Below, one piece after another: positions 54,865 through 64,000 of a DNA stretch of 64,000 nt. Source of the stretch: Streptomyces flavochromogenes. GTDB taxonomy: Bacteria; Actinomycetota; Actinomycetes; Streptomycetales; Streptomycetaceae. The translations under genes and the position numbers were made by a program. Where the stretch lies: the NCBI RefSeq assembly GCF_000717595.1, contig NZ_JNZO01000001.1:62001-126000 (forward strand), in the 5' to 3' direction. Positions within the stretch are counted from its first letter, which is position 1. Every line of letters starts with the position of its first letter. The notes below the pieces were generated by a model. That model did no database searches, had not been told where the DNA came from, and was given only the letters and a program-made list of their open reading frames with translations.

Positions 54865-55224
54865 ATGAGCCTCCCCCTGCAGGGCGACCCGGGAACGGCC
54901 CGGCGCACACGGCCCACCGGGTATCTGGTGACGCTCGCGGTACTGGTCGGCGGCGGACTGATGATCGACATGTTCGCCCTCTACATCTCCGTCTTCGCGA
55001 CCGACAGCTGCGGGTCGGTCAGCCCGGCACCCGTCTGTACGACGTTCGGCATGCTCTCGACGTGGGCGCTGCCCTGGATCGGGCTCGGTGCCGCGGCGGC
55101 GGTGTCGGCCGGGCTCGGACTGGCGGCCTGGCGACGGGGCCGTACTCCGTGGGTCTACCTGCCGATCGGCGTCCTTCTGTACCTGGCCTCGCTGGCCGGC
55201 GCCTGGGCGATCATGGTCTCGTGA
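54865..55224 (+). CDS. Small membrane protein
   Basis: 119 residues with three hydrophobic segments (YLVTLAVLVGGGLMIDMFAL, ALPWIGLGAAAAVSAGLGLA, VYLPIGVLLYLASLAGAWAI). CGAGGAG precedes ATG 54865. Two cysteines (DSCGSVSPAPVC) in the loop between helices 1 and 2 could form a disulfide. Family unknown. Confidence 0.78.
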   Translation: MSLPLQGDPGTARRTRPTGYLVTLAVLVGGGLMIDMFALYISVFATDSCGSVSPAPVCTTFGMLSTWALPWIGLGAAAAVSAGLGLAAWRRGRTPWVYLPIGVLLYLASLAGAWAIMVS

Positions 55225-55239
55225 GCCTCGCGGGAGGCC

Positions 55240-55965
55240 TCACGGAGCCAGGTGCGCGAGGCCTCGGACGAGGAGGGTGAGGCCGAACTCGAACTCCTCG
55301 TCGACCGCCACGGACGTGAGGGACCGGGCGGCCTCGAGAAGGGCGGGGTAGGACGCCGGGTCGAGTCCGCCGTAGAAGGCCGCGAGTTCGGCGCTGTGGT
55401 CGGGGGCGGCGGCGGGACCGTACTGCTGGGCGGTGAAGCCGATGACGTAGTGCGTGACGGCCGTGAAGGCACGGGCTGCCAGGTCGGCCGGCAGGCCGTG
55501 CTGCAGGAGCGCCGCCAGGACGCGTTCGCGCTGGGCGAGTCCGTGGGGCCCGACGGGGACGTACGCCATGAGCAGCGGCAGGGTGTTCGGGTGGCGGCGC
55601 AAGGTGTCGTGGAACCCGTGGGCCGTCACCGTGAGGGCTTCGCGCCAGTCGGTGGACCTGCTCAGCGCGTCCAGGTCCACCTCGCCGAGGACGCGGTCCA
55701 CGACGTACGCCAGGATCTCGTCCTTGCCGTCGAAGTGACGGTAGAGCGTGGCCGTACCGGAGTTCAGGCCGTCGGCGAGCATGCGCAGGGAGAAGGCCTG
55801 CGTGCCGTGCTCGTCGACCAGCCGCAGCGCCGTGCCCACGATGTGGCCGGTGTCGAGCGACGGGCGGCCGCGTCGCGGTTCGGCGGCAGCGGCGGCGAGC
55901 GCCTCGGGGTTCGGGCGCACGGCCCACCAGGCCGGACTGCCGGGGGGTGGCGGGGTGGCGGCCAT
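55240..55965 (-). CDS. TetR-family transcriptional regulator
   Basis: 241 residues. The helix-turn-helix is IVGTALRLVDEHGTQAFSLR then MLADGLNSGTATLYRHFDGK. The C-terminal ligand domain is helical (ALTVTAHGFHDTLRRHPNTL, FTAVTHYVIGFTAQQYGPAA). It lies downstream of the flavin monooxygenase on the same strand (168-bp gap), and the strong inverted repeat at 57818 in the monooxygenase promoter is its likely operator. Confidence 0.92.
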   Translation of the reverse strand: MAATPPPPGSPAWWAVRPNPEALAAAAAEPRRGRPSLDTGHIVGTALRLVDEHGTQAFSLRMLADGLNSGTATLYRHFDGKDEILAYVVDRVLGEVDLDALSRSTDWREALTVTAHGFHDTLRRHPNTLPLLMAYVPVGPHGLAQRERVLAALLQHGLPADLAARAFTAVTHYVIGFTAQQYGPAAAPDHSAELAAFYGGLDPASYPALLEAARSLTSVAVDEEFEFGLTLLVRGLAHLAP

Positions 55966-56133
55966 GCGCTGGGCCCTCTTTCCTGTGCCGGGTCGTCGCC
56001 GCCCTGCGCGTCACGGCTCCCGGCGGCCATCGGTGATGCGGGGACACGGTACCGGTCGTGCGTGTACGGGCCGGGCGGGGCCACCGGGTGCCCGCCCCGC
56101 CGACCCTGCCGGAGGACCGACGTCAGCCGGCCG

Positions 56134-57759
56134 TCAGCCGGCCGATCGCCGGGAACACGGATGAAATGCCTGTGCCGGCCGGTTGCCGTTGCCGTATCCG
56201 GTCTCTTCGCCCTTGTGACGGATGTCGCCGATGTAGCCGTCCGGGCGGACGAGCACGACCGTGTCCTCGGTGATGCCGTACGCCGTGAGCAGGGCCGCTT
56301 CGTCCGGCGTACGCGGTGTGGTGTGCGGCAGCACGGTGTGGCGGCGCAGCGGGACGCCGCCGGGCGGCCAGGGGAGGCGGGCCAGCGCGGTGGCGGCGCC
56401 GGCGCCGAACGCGAGGGCGGTGAAGTGCGGGCCTCGGAAGAGGTCGAAGAGTCGGCTTGCGGACCCGGTCGTCGCCGTCTCGCCCATCGCCCCCGTCGCC
56501 CCCGTCACCCGGGTCCTCTCCGTCGCCCTCGGCAGAACCGCGTCCGGGGCCCGGTCGCCGCAGCGCAGGTTCGCCGTGCGGGGTGTGTCGGACGGGGCAA
56601 GAGGGCCGCCGAAGTACGAGATGCCGAGCTGATGTTCGTCCGGGCCCCGGGTGAGCCCGGACGGACGGGTGCGGCGCAGGCCCTCGTACAGCTCGGTGGA
56701 GCGGCCGAGGACCTGCGCGGCGACGGGGCGACGCTCCCGCTCGTAACTGTCCAGGAGCGCGTCGTCGGCGCCCGCGAGGACCTGCTGGAGCTTCCAGCCG
56801 AGGTTGTGTGCGTCCTGGACACCGGTGTTGAGACCCTGCGCGCCGGCGGGTGTGTGGACGTGGGCGGCGTCGCCGCAGAGCAGGAGCCGGCCGTCGCGGT
56901 AGCGCTCGGCGAGCCGGATGTTGGGACGGAAGACCGAGGACCAGGTGATGTCGCGCAGGGTGAGGGAGGTCCCCGCGCGGCGGCGCAGGAGGGCGGCGAG
57001 GGCCGTCCCGGTGAGGTCGACGGGGTCGTCGGGACGGATCTTGATCATGATCTGGAAGCGGCCTGCGTCGCCCGGCAGGGGACATGCCGCGATGCCGCGT
57101 CCGCGCAGTCGGGGCCAGATGTGCCAGTGGCCGCGCGAGAGTCCGTCGACGGTCGCGTCGACGAGGATCATCCGGTCGGTCTCGTCCGTGGTGCCCTCGA
57201 AGGCGATGCCGGCGGCCTTGCGGACGATGCTGGAACCGCCGTCGGCCCCGACCACGTACCTGCTTCCGAGGACGCGGCCGTCCTCCAGGCGCACCGTGCA
57301 CGTCTCCTCGTCCTGGGTGATCTCCACGGCGCGGGCGCCGAAGTCGACGCGCACTCCGAGGCGTTCGACGGCGTCTTGGAGGAGCGCGGTGGTGGCGTAC
57401 TGAGGGAGCAGGAGGACGTCGGGGTAGGGGGTGCCGGCACTGTCCGGGGCGGTGGCGTGCATCTGCCAGGCCTTGGTGAAGGGGCCGACATGGAGGCCCA
57501 ACGGCGGGTAGGCGCCGCCTGCCGCGCGGGCGGCGTCGGCCAGGCCGAGGTCGTCGAGGACCTCCAGGGTGCGGGGCTGGATGCCCTTGGCCCGTGAGCC
57601 CTGGAAGCGCTTCTCTTCGCGCTCGACCACGCGTACCGGGATCCCTCGGCGGGCCAGGTCGAGTGTGAGCGCGAGGCCCACGGGCCCCGCGCCGATGACG
57701 GTGACGTCGGCGTCGAGCGCTCCCGCCGCCGCCCTGCTCGTGTCGTGCGATTCCGGCAT
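56134..57759 (-). CDS. FAD-dependent aromatic hydroxylase (group A monooxygenase)
   Basis: 541 residues. The FAD ADP-binding motif is DVTVIGAGPVGLALTLDLAR. The DG motif region is YVVGADGGSSIVRKAAGI, and the second FAD motif is RLLLCGDAAHVHTPAGAQGL followed by NTGVQDAHNLGWKL. The C-terminal thioredoxin-like domain of the phenol-hydroxylase/PgaE/Rox class is present (APDAVLP then VLVRPDGYIGDI). It uses NAD(P)H and O2 to hydroxylate a phenolic, polyketide or antibiotic substrate. GAGGAG precedes ATG 57759. Pairing with a TetR gene suggests an inducible detoxification unit. Confidence 0.92.
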   Translation of the reverse strand: MPESHDTSRAAAGALDADVTVIGAGPVGLALTLDLARRGIPVRVVEREEKRFQGSRAKGIQPRTLEVLDDLGLADAARAAGGAYPPLGLHVGPFTKAWQMHATAPDSAGTPYPDVLLLPQYATTALLQDAVERLGVRVDFGARAVEITQDEETCTVRLEDGRVLGSRYVVGADGGSSIVRKAAGIAFEGTTDETDRMILVDATVDGLSRGHWHIWPRLRGRGIAACPLPGDAGRFQIMIKIRPDDPVDLTGTALAALLRRRAGTSLTLRDITWSSVFRPNIRLAERYRDGRLLLCGDAAHVHTPAGAQGLNTGVQDAHNLGWKLQQVLAGADDALLDSYERERRPVAAQVLGRSTELYEGLRRTRPSGLTRGPDEHQLGISYFGGPLAPSDTPRTANLRCGDRAPDAVLPRATERTRVTGATGAMGETATTGSASRLFDLFRGPHFTALAFGAGAATALARLPWPPGGVPLRRHTVLPHTTPRTPDEAALLTAYGITEDTVVLVRPDGYIGDIRHKGEETGYGNGNRPAQAFHPCSRRSAG

Positions 57760-57817
57760 GCCCGATGCTCCTCGCCGCCCCGGGTGCGCGAAGGGGTACG
57801 CACACCTCGATCGACTA

Positions 57818-57840
57818 TTTCGGATACAGCGTATCCGAAA
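57818..57840. promoter_or_regulatory. TetR-type operator in the monooxygenase promoter
   Basis: TTTCGGATAC and GTATCCGAAA flank AGC: a perfect 10-bp inverted repeat with a 3-nt spacer, 59 bases before the monooxygenase start. The symmetry and placement are classic for a TetR regulator. Confidence 0.75.
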
Positions 57841-57928
57841 CGATCCCCGGGGGGCGCCCGTGCGGTCCCGCACGCCTTTCGGTTGCGGTTCGGCCGGTCG
57901 CCTCGGCTCGACCCGCCGGTCGCTCGCC

Positions 57929-58066
57929 TCAGCCGTGGGGGATGACCGCTCGCCCGTCGACGCACCCCGCGCGCAGCCGCTCGCAGACCTTCGGAGCGCC
58001 GTCCAGGCCGTACGTCTCGGTGTGGACGTCGACCGCGCCGGCACGGGCCGGATCGAGCACCTCGAT
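57929..58066 (-). pseudogene. C-terminal remnant of a zinc-type alcohol dehydrogenase
   Basis: About 45 residues (VLDPARAGAVDVHTETYGLD, then GAPKVCERLRAGCVDGRAVI) match the C-terminus of MDR alcohol dehydrogenases, where a conserved ERLRxGxxxGRAV stretch closes the protein. The upstream part of the same frame (to 58240) is Arg/Pro-rich and lacks the zinc and Rossmann domains. This looks like a decayed fragment in an otherwise gene-poor 590-bp gap (57760-58350). Confidence 0.55.
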
Positions 58067-58350
58067 CGGCTCGGCCCTGGTTCCCCACCCGCCCGTCAGT
58101 CCGCGGACGGCGGGGGCCGCCGCAGTACGGCGCGCGGAGGGGCTCGGCTCTCGGCGAGGCGGAGGACTCGCCCATTCCCTCGCGTCGACGCCCGGCCGGG
58201 GCGACCGGGCCGGCGGGCCGGGTCCGGCGTCACATGACACAGCGGGTCTTCTGACGACTTGTCGCCAATAGGCCTTATTCCCCGCATGAACGGAGCCGGG
58301 CTGGGCAGATCGTTCGTGGGCCGACCGTGCCCGTGCGAGGGGAGTGTGCC

Positions 58351-59088
58351 GTGCTGTCCGACCTCTTCGACCGGCTGTTCAGACGCCGCGGCTCCGACAG
58401 CCGCCCGGGGACGGGCCCCCGCGGACCCGCGCGATCACCGGGAAGGGTCGTGCTCGACGCGGACTTCTCCTCCGCCGAGCAGTGGATCGCCGGCCACTCC
58501 TGGGCCTATCCCGGCGGCGGGCCGACCAATCCGGGCGACAACAAGCTCGACCACCTCGTGGAGGACCCCGCGTACAGCAGGACCGGGGTCTTCCGGGCGA
58601 CCCGTCGCCCCGATGGCAAGTGGGACGCGGGACTGCTCACGACGGAGGGCAGCACGGAGGCCTTCCTGGTGCGGGCCGACGACGTCCTGGAGGCGCGGGT
58701 GCGTCTGCCGGTGGAGACGGGCGCGTGGCCGGCCATCTGGACCTGGCTCGACGGCGGGCAGGAGATCGACGTCTTCGAGTACCACCCCGACAATCCGGAC
58801 CTCCTCGAACTGTCGAACCGGATCAGGGGACGCCACCTGTACTACCGGAACGCGGCGATCCGGCCGGGGGCCTGGGTCGACCTACGAGTCGAGTTCGGCG
58901 CCCGCAGCGTGGTGTGGTGGGTGAACGGCGCACGGGTCTTCGACGACCGCCGCGGGGTGGGGCGTTCCTGGCGGGCGCACCTCATCGTGAACCTGTCGGT
59001 CTGTGCGGGCCGCTACCACCCCGCGCCGGACCCCGGGGTGTCGGAGATGTCGTACGAGGTGGCGCAATTGCGCGTGTACCGGGACTGA
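58351..59088 (+). CDS. GH16-like (beta-glucanase fold) protein
   Basis: 245 residues. The jelly-roll shows the GH16 active-site pattern ExDxxE in GGQEIDVFEYHPDNP, preceded by LPVETGAWPAIWTWLDG and followed by WVDLRVEFGARSVVWWVNGA and VSEMSYEVAQLRVYRD. No signal peptide is present: the N-terminus is MLSDLFDRLFRRRGSDSR. Unlike most GH16 enzymes it may therefore be cytoplasmic or use another export route. GTG 58351 is chosen because GAGGGGAG lies upstream. Confidence 0.8.
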   Translation: MLSDLFDRLFRRRGSDSRPGTGPRGPARSPGRVVLDADFSSAEQWIAGHSWAYPGGGPTNPGDNKLDHLVEDPAYSRTGVFRATRRPDGKWDAGLLTTEGSTEAFLVRADDVLEARVRLPVETGAWPAIWTWLDGGQEIDVFEYHPDNPDLLELSNRIRGRHLYYRNAAIRPGAWVDLRVEFGARSVVWWVNGARVFDDRRGVGRSWRAHLIVNLSVCAGRYHPAPDPGVSEMSYEVAQLRVYRD

Positions 59089-59264
59089 CCCCGTCGCACG
59101 GGGTCGGTGAGGCGGGTCGTGACGGTCCGTGACCCGCGGGGTCGTCGGCGACGCGCGCGGGAGGAGGGGGATGCGGGCCCCGGAGGAACGGGCGTTGCGT
59201 AGGCTCGAACAGAGCGTTCCGCGCACCCGCACCGCGCCGCCCGTACGACGAGGAGGACCCTCCC

Positions 59265-59999
59265 ATGAACACCGCCGACGAGGGACGGCAGCAGCAGCTG
59301 GACGTGGCCAGTGTGCTCAACGCGAAGACCACCCTCCTCCAGCTCCTCGCGCGGGCGGGGGTCTACACCGGCGACGCGGAGGAACTCATCGGGCTCGTCG
59401 AGGCGGGCGCGCTCGCCGGCGCCCACACGGAGATCGCCGAAGCCCGGCGGAGTGCTCCGCAGGAGAAGGGTGAGGCCTACGCGTCGGGCTGGTCCGACGG
59501 CGCCCTGGCCGTCGCCGACGAACTCGGCACCGTCGCCGAGCGGGCGCTGATCCGCGCCGTCACCGCCGGTCCGTCGGCCGACTCCGCAGACGAGCGTTCC
59601 CCCGTCAGGCGGGCGGAGATGGAACGGGCCAAGGTGGCCGTCACGCCGCTCTATCTCTCGTTCGCCGATGCCTCCGACCTCGACCCGGAGGTCACCGAGC
59701 AGGTGCTCGGAGCGGTGCTGCGCACGATGAACCCACGGCAACGGGCCGGGTACCCGGGGCGGCTGACGCGGTTCGCGTCCGCTCACCGCGCGCACCTGGA
59801 GCGGTTGTACGCGGAGTACGGCCCGGGCAGCCCGATCGCGATCCACGGCCGCTACTCCCTCGTCCACTCCCCCACCAGCGTGGCCGTGCTCGAACGCCTG
59901 GCCGAGACACCGTCGGCGCTGCACGAGGAATGGGACGCGGCCGAACTCCCGCCGGCCTGGCTGGACGGCCTGACGACGGCGTGGGGGTCGCGGGCCTGA
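59265..59999 (+). CDS. Hypothetical soluble protein
   Basis: 244 residues, largely helical, no signal peptide. The start ATG 59265 follows ACGAGGAGGAC. Segments include LLQLLARAGVYTGDAEELIG, KGEAYASGWSDGALAVADEL and YPGRLTRFASAHRAHLERLY. No family recognised. It lies 255 bases upstream of argC on the same strand but is separated from it by the iron-box promoter. Confidence 0.72.
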   Translation: MNTADEGRQQQLDVASVLNAKTTLLQLLARAGVYTGDAEELIGLVEAGALAGAHTEIAEARRSAPQEKGEAYASGWSDGALAVADELGTVAERALIRAVTAGPSADSADERSPVRRAEMERAKVAVTPLYLSFADASDLDPEVTEQVLGAVLRTMNPRQRAGYPGRLTRFASAHRAHLERLYAEYGPGSPIAIHGRYSLVHSPTSVAVLERLAETPSALHEEWDAAELPPAWLDGLTTAWGSRA

Positions 60000-60160
60000 G
60001 GGGTCGCCGCCCACGGGACTCCTCGAAGCCCCTCCCCCCTTCCCCGCCCCCACTCCCACTCTCGCCCCACATCGCCACCAACTGAGCTCTGTCGCAGAGC
60101 CGTTGGAAACCTCTCACCTGATCCGGCGTCACACATCGGCGATTCCGCCACCGGGACAAC

Positions 60161-60179
60161 TTAGGTTAGGCTAAGTTAA
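60161..60179. promoter_or_regulatory. Iron box (DtxR/DmdR/IdeR-type) upstream of argC
   Basis: TTAGGTTAGGCTAAGTTAA agrees with the 19-bp iron-box consensus TTAGGTTAGSCTAACCTAA at 17 of 19 positions. It lies 75 bases before the argC start in a rare AT-rich patch. DmdR-type proteins bind such sites with Fe2+ and repress siderophore genes. Confidence 0.72.
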
Positions 60180-62443
<2,264 letters not shown>

Positions 62444-62460
62444 GCCGAGGGAGTACGAGG

Positions 62461-63459
62461 ATGAGGACGCTCGGCGAGCAGCCTGCCGTGCGCGACATGG
62501 ACGCCGTGCGGCGCGTGTGCGCCGCCGCGGGGAGTGTGGGCGCCGTCGGCCTCCCGGCCACGGACGTCCCCTGGTCCGAGGACCTCCAGGGCCGGACCGT
62601 CGTCGTCAAGTGCGGTGGCAGCACACTGGAGGACCCGGCGCTCCGGCGGTCCTTCGCCCAGGACGTCGTCGAGCTGTGGCAGGCGGGCCTGCACCCGGTC
62701 GTGGTGCACGGCGGCGGCCCCCAGATCAGCTCGATGCTCGACCGCCTCGCCCTGGAGGTCCGGTTCGAGGCGGGCATGCGGGTGACCACGCCGGAGGCCA
62801 TGGACGTCGTCCGCATGGTGCTGACCGGGCAGGTCCAGCGGGACCTGGTCGGCGCCATCAACGCCCACGGGCCCTTCGCCGTCGGCATGTCGGGCGAGGA
62901 CGCCCACACCCTGACCGCCGTACGCCGCCCGGCCTGGGTGGACGGGCGGCCCGTCGACATCGGTCTCGTCGGCGACATCGTGGACGTCGCCCCGGACACC
63001 GTACGGAACCTCCTCGCCGGCGGCCGTATCCCGGTCGTCTCCCCCGTCGCGCGCGGTGCGGACGGGCAGATCTACAACGTGAACGCCGACCTCGCGGCCT
63101 CGGCCCTGGCCGTCGCACTCGGCGCCGACCGGCTCGTGATGCTCACCGACGTCCCCGGCCTGTACGCGGACTGGCCGCGGAGCACCGAGGTGATCCCCCG
63201 GCTGACGGCCGAAGCGCTGGAGACACTGCTCCCCGGGCTCGCCGGCGGGATGCTGCCGAAGATGGAGGGCTGTCTGCGGGCGGTGCGGTCGGGTGTCGGG
63301 CGGGTGCACGTCCTCGACGGACGTACACCGCACGCCGTCCTCCGGGGTGTCCTCACGGAGGAGAACCCCGGCACCACGGTCCTGCCCGACGAGGCGCCGG
63401 GCATCACGCGGGGCGCCGCCCCGGCCGTCGCGCCGCACGAGGAGGAGGCCCCCGCATGA
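62461..63459 (+). CDS. argB: Acetylglutamate kinase
   Basis: Phosphorylates N-acetylglutamate. 332 residues. The nucleotide-binding start reads [20 protein letters not shown], where most actinobacterial ArgB have [47 protein letters not shown] and [19 protein letters not shown] are conserved. ATG 62461 has GGGAG about 7 nt upstream; ATG 62440, overlapping the argJ stop, is the alternative. The variant P-loop-like segment and a longer N-terminus suggest a diverged paralogue rather than the main housekeeping enzyme. Confidence 0.93.
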   Translation: MRTLGEQPAVRDMDAVRRVCAAAGSVGAVGLPATDVPWSEDLQGRTVVVKCGGSTLEDPALRRSFAQDVVELWQAGLHPVVVHGGGPQISSMLDRLALEVRFEAGMRVTTPEAMDVVRMVLTGQVQRDLVGAINAHGPFAVGMSGEDAHTLTAVRRPAWVDGRPVDIGLVGDIVDVAPDTVRNLLAGGRIPVVSPVARGADGQIYNVNADLAASALAVALGADRLVMLTDVPGLYADWPRSTEVIPRLTAEALETLLPGLAGGMLPKMEGCLRAVRSGVGRVHVLDGRTPHAVLRGVLTEENPGTTVLPDEAPGITRGAAPAVAPHEEEAPA

Positions 63460-64000
63460 CCGTCACCGTTCCCCTCAGGAACCGCTGGCGTGCCGTGATG
63501 ATGAACACCTACGGCACTCCCCCACTGGCCCTGGTCCGTGGCGAGGGCTGCACCGTCTGGGACGAGGCCGGCCGTGCGTACACGGACTTCACCGGCGGGA
63601 TCGCGGTCAACACCCTCGGGCACGCCCACCCCGCCGTGGTGGCGGCCGTGACAGACCAGGTCGCACGGCTCGGGCATGTCTCGAACCTGTTCGTCGCCGA
63701 GCCCCCGGTGGCGCTCGCGGAACGGCTTCTCGGGCTGTTCGGCAGGCCGGGCGGCCGGGTCTTCTTCTCCAACTCCGGCGCGGAGGCCGTCGAGGCGGCC
63801 TTCAAGGCCGCCCGGCGGACTGGGCGCCCGCGGGTCGTCGCGATGGAGGGCGGCTTCCACGGCCGCACCATGGGCGCCCTGGCGGTCACGGGCCAGCGGG
63901 CGAAGCGCGAGCCGTTCCTGCCCCTGCCCGGGGACGTGACGCACGTGCCGTTCGGCGACGTCGACGCCCTGCGCGCGGCGGTCTCGGAGGACACGGCGGC
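63456..64000 (+). CDS. argD: Acetylornithine aminotransferase, truncated by the window end
   Basis: PLP-dependent transamination giving N-acetylornithine. The first 181 residues are visible: [59 protein letters not shown] and [16 protein letters not shown], all typical of class III aminotransferases of the ArgD group. The PLP lysine lies beyond the window. ATG 63456 overlaps the argB stop (ATGA), with GAGGAGG upstream. Confidence 0.95.
   Translation, partial: MTVTVPLRNRWRAVMMNTYGTPPLALVRGEGCTVWDEAGRAYTDFTGGIAVNTLGHAHPAVVAAVTDQVARLGHVSNLFVAEPPVALAERLLGLFGRPGGRVFFSNSGAEAVEAAFKAARRTGRPRVVAMEGGFHGRTMGALAVTGQRAKREPFLPLPGDVTHVPFGDVDALRAAVSEDTA

Overview
The window is high-GC actinobacterial chromosome and almost certainly comes from a Streptomyces or a close relative. 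The evidence is extreme third-position GC, many GTG starts, Tat-exported enzymes, secreted chitinase, pectate lyase and streptogrisin-type protease, a 2-methylisoborneol (earthy odour) operon, ECF sigma and LacI/TetR/GntR regulators, and DasR-like and DmdR-like operator sequences. I see no rRNA, tRNA, CRISPR array, integrase or transposase. It reads as arm-like accessory chromosome: many small metabolic modules, each with its own regulator.

Layout. (1) 1-8.6 kb: a hydroxyacid dehydrogenase and a LacI repressor, then a Tat-exported M60-like metallopeptidase, a PL8 polysaccharide lyase and a DUF2264 protein. A LacI-type operator precedes the enzyme operon and a similar one precedes the dehydrogenase, suggesting one regulon for an acidic (glyco)polymer. 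(2) 8.7-18.2 kb: a frameshifted secreted metalloprotease with DNA-level tandem repeats, an MFS exporter, an ECF sigma factor with a membrane partner, a DUF1684 gene preceded by a 22-residue RRHVD-type leader peptide, a GH18 chitinase and a streptogrisin-like protease, the last two with DasR-like sites. (3) 18.4-23.2 kb: a PfkB kinase, then a three-gene 2-methylisoborneol operon (family 2B encapsulin shell with cyclic-nucleotide domain, terpene cyclase, GPP methyltransferase). (4) 23.7-28 kb: NhaC antiporter (frameshifted), ArcD-like antiporter and arginine deiminase, closed by a strong terminator. (5) 28-31 kb: two DUF1269 proteins enclosing a lipoprotein and a baeRF-type release-factor-like protein. 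(6) 31-36.9 kb: TetR, a lipoprotein-type agmatine deiminase (frameshifted), DUF4436 (frameshifted and shortened), a beta-lactamase-fold protein lacking the catalytic motifs, SRPBCC and a membrane coiled-coil protein. (7) 37-42 kb: a 1391-residue assimilatory nitrate reductase fused to a diflavin reductase, and an ankyrin protein. (8) 42.3-51.8 kb: a xylose-type sugar ABC transporter, a BCCT transporter, a GntR regulator with paired candidate operators, two Tat-exported amidohydrolases and a VOC protein. (9) 52.3-59 kb: pectate lyase, small exported and membrane proteins, a TetR/flavin monooxygenase pair, an alcohol-dehydrogenase remnant and a GH16-like protein. (10) 59.3-64 kb: a hypothetical gene, then argC-argJ-argB-argD, cut off by the window end and preceded by a 17/19 match to the DtxR/DmdR iron box. 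The iron box suggests that this arginine/ornithine cluster may be a dedicated iron-regulated copy.

Four genes carry what look like single-base indels (near 9.25, 24.55, 32.52 and 33.45 kb). Three of the four lie in or beside a G or C run. They are either sequencing errors or recent decay; raw reads would decide. The best candidates for something not already described are the LacI-controlled M60/PL8/DUF2264 locus, the iron-box arginine cluster, the DUF1269/baeRF cluster, and the leader peptide in front of a DUF1684 gene.
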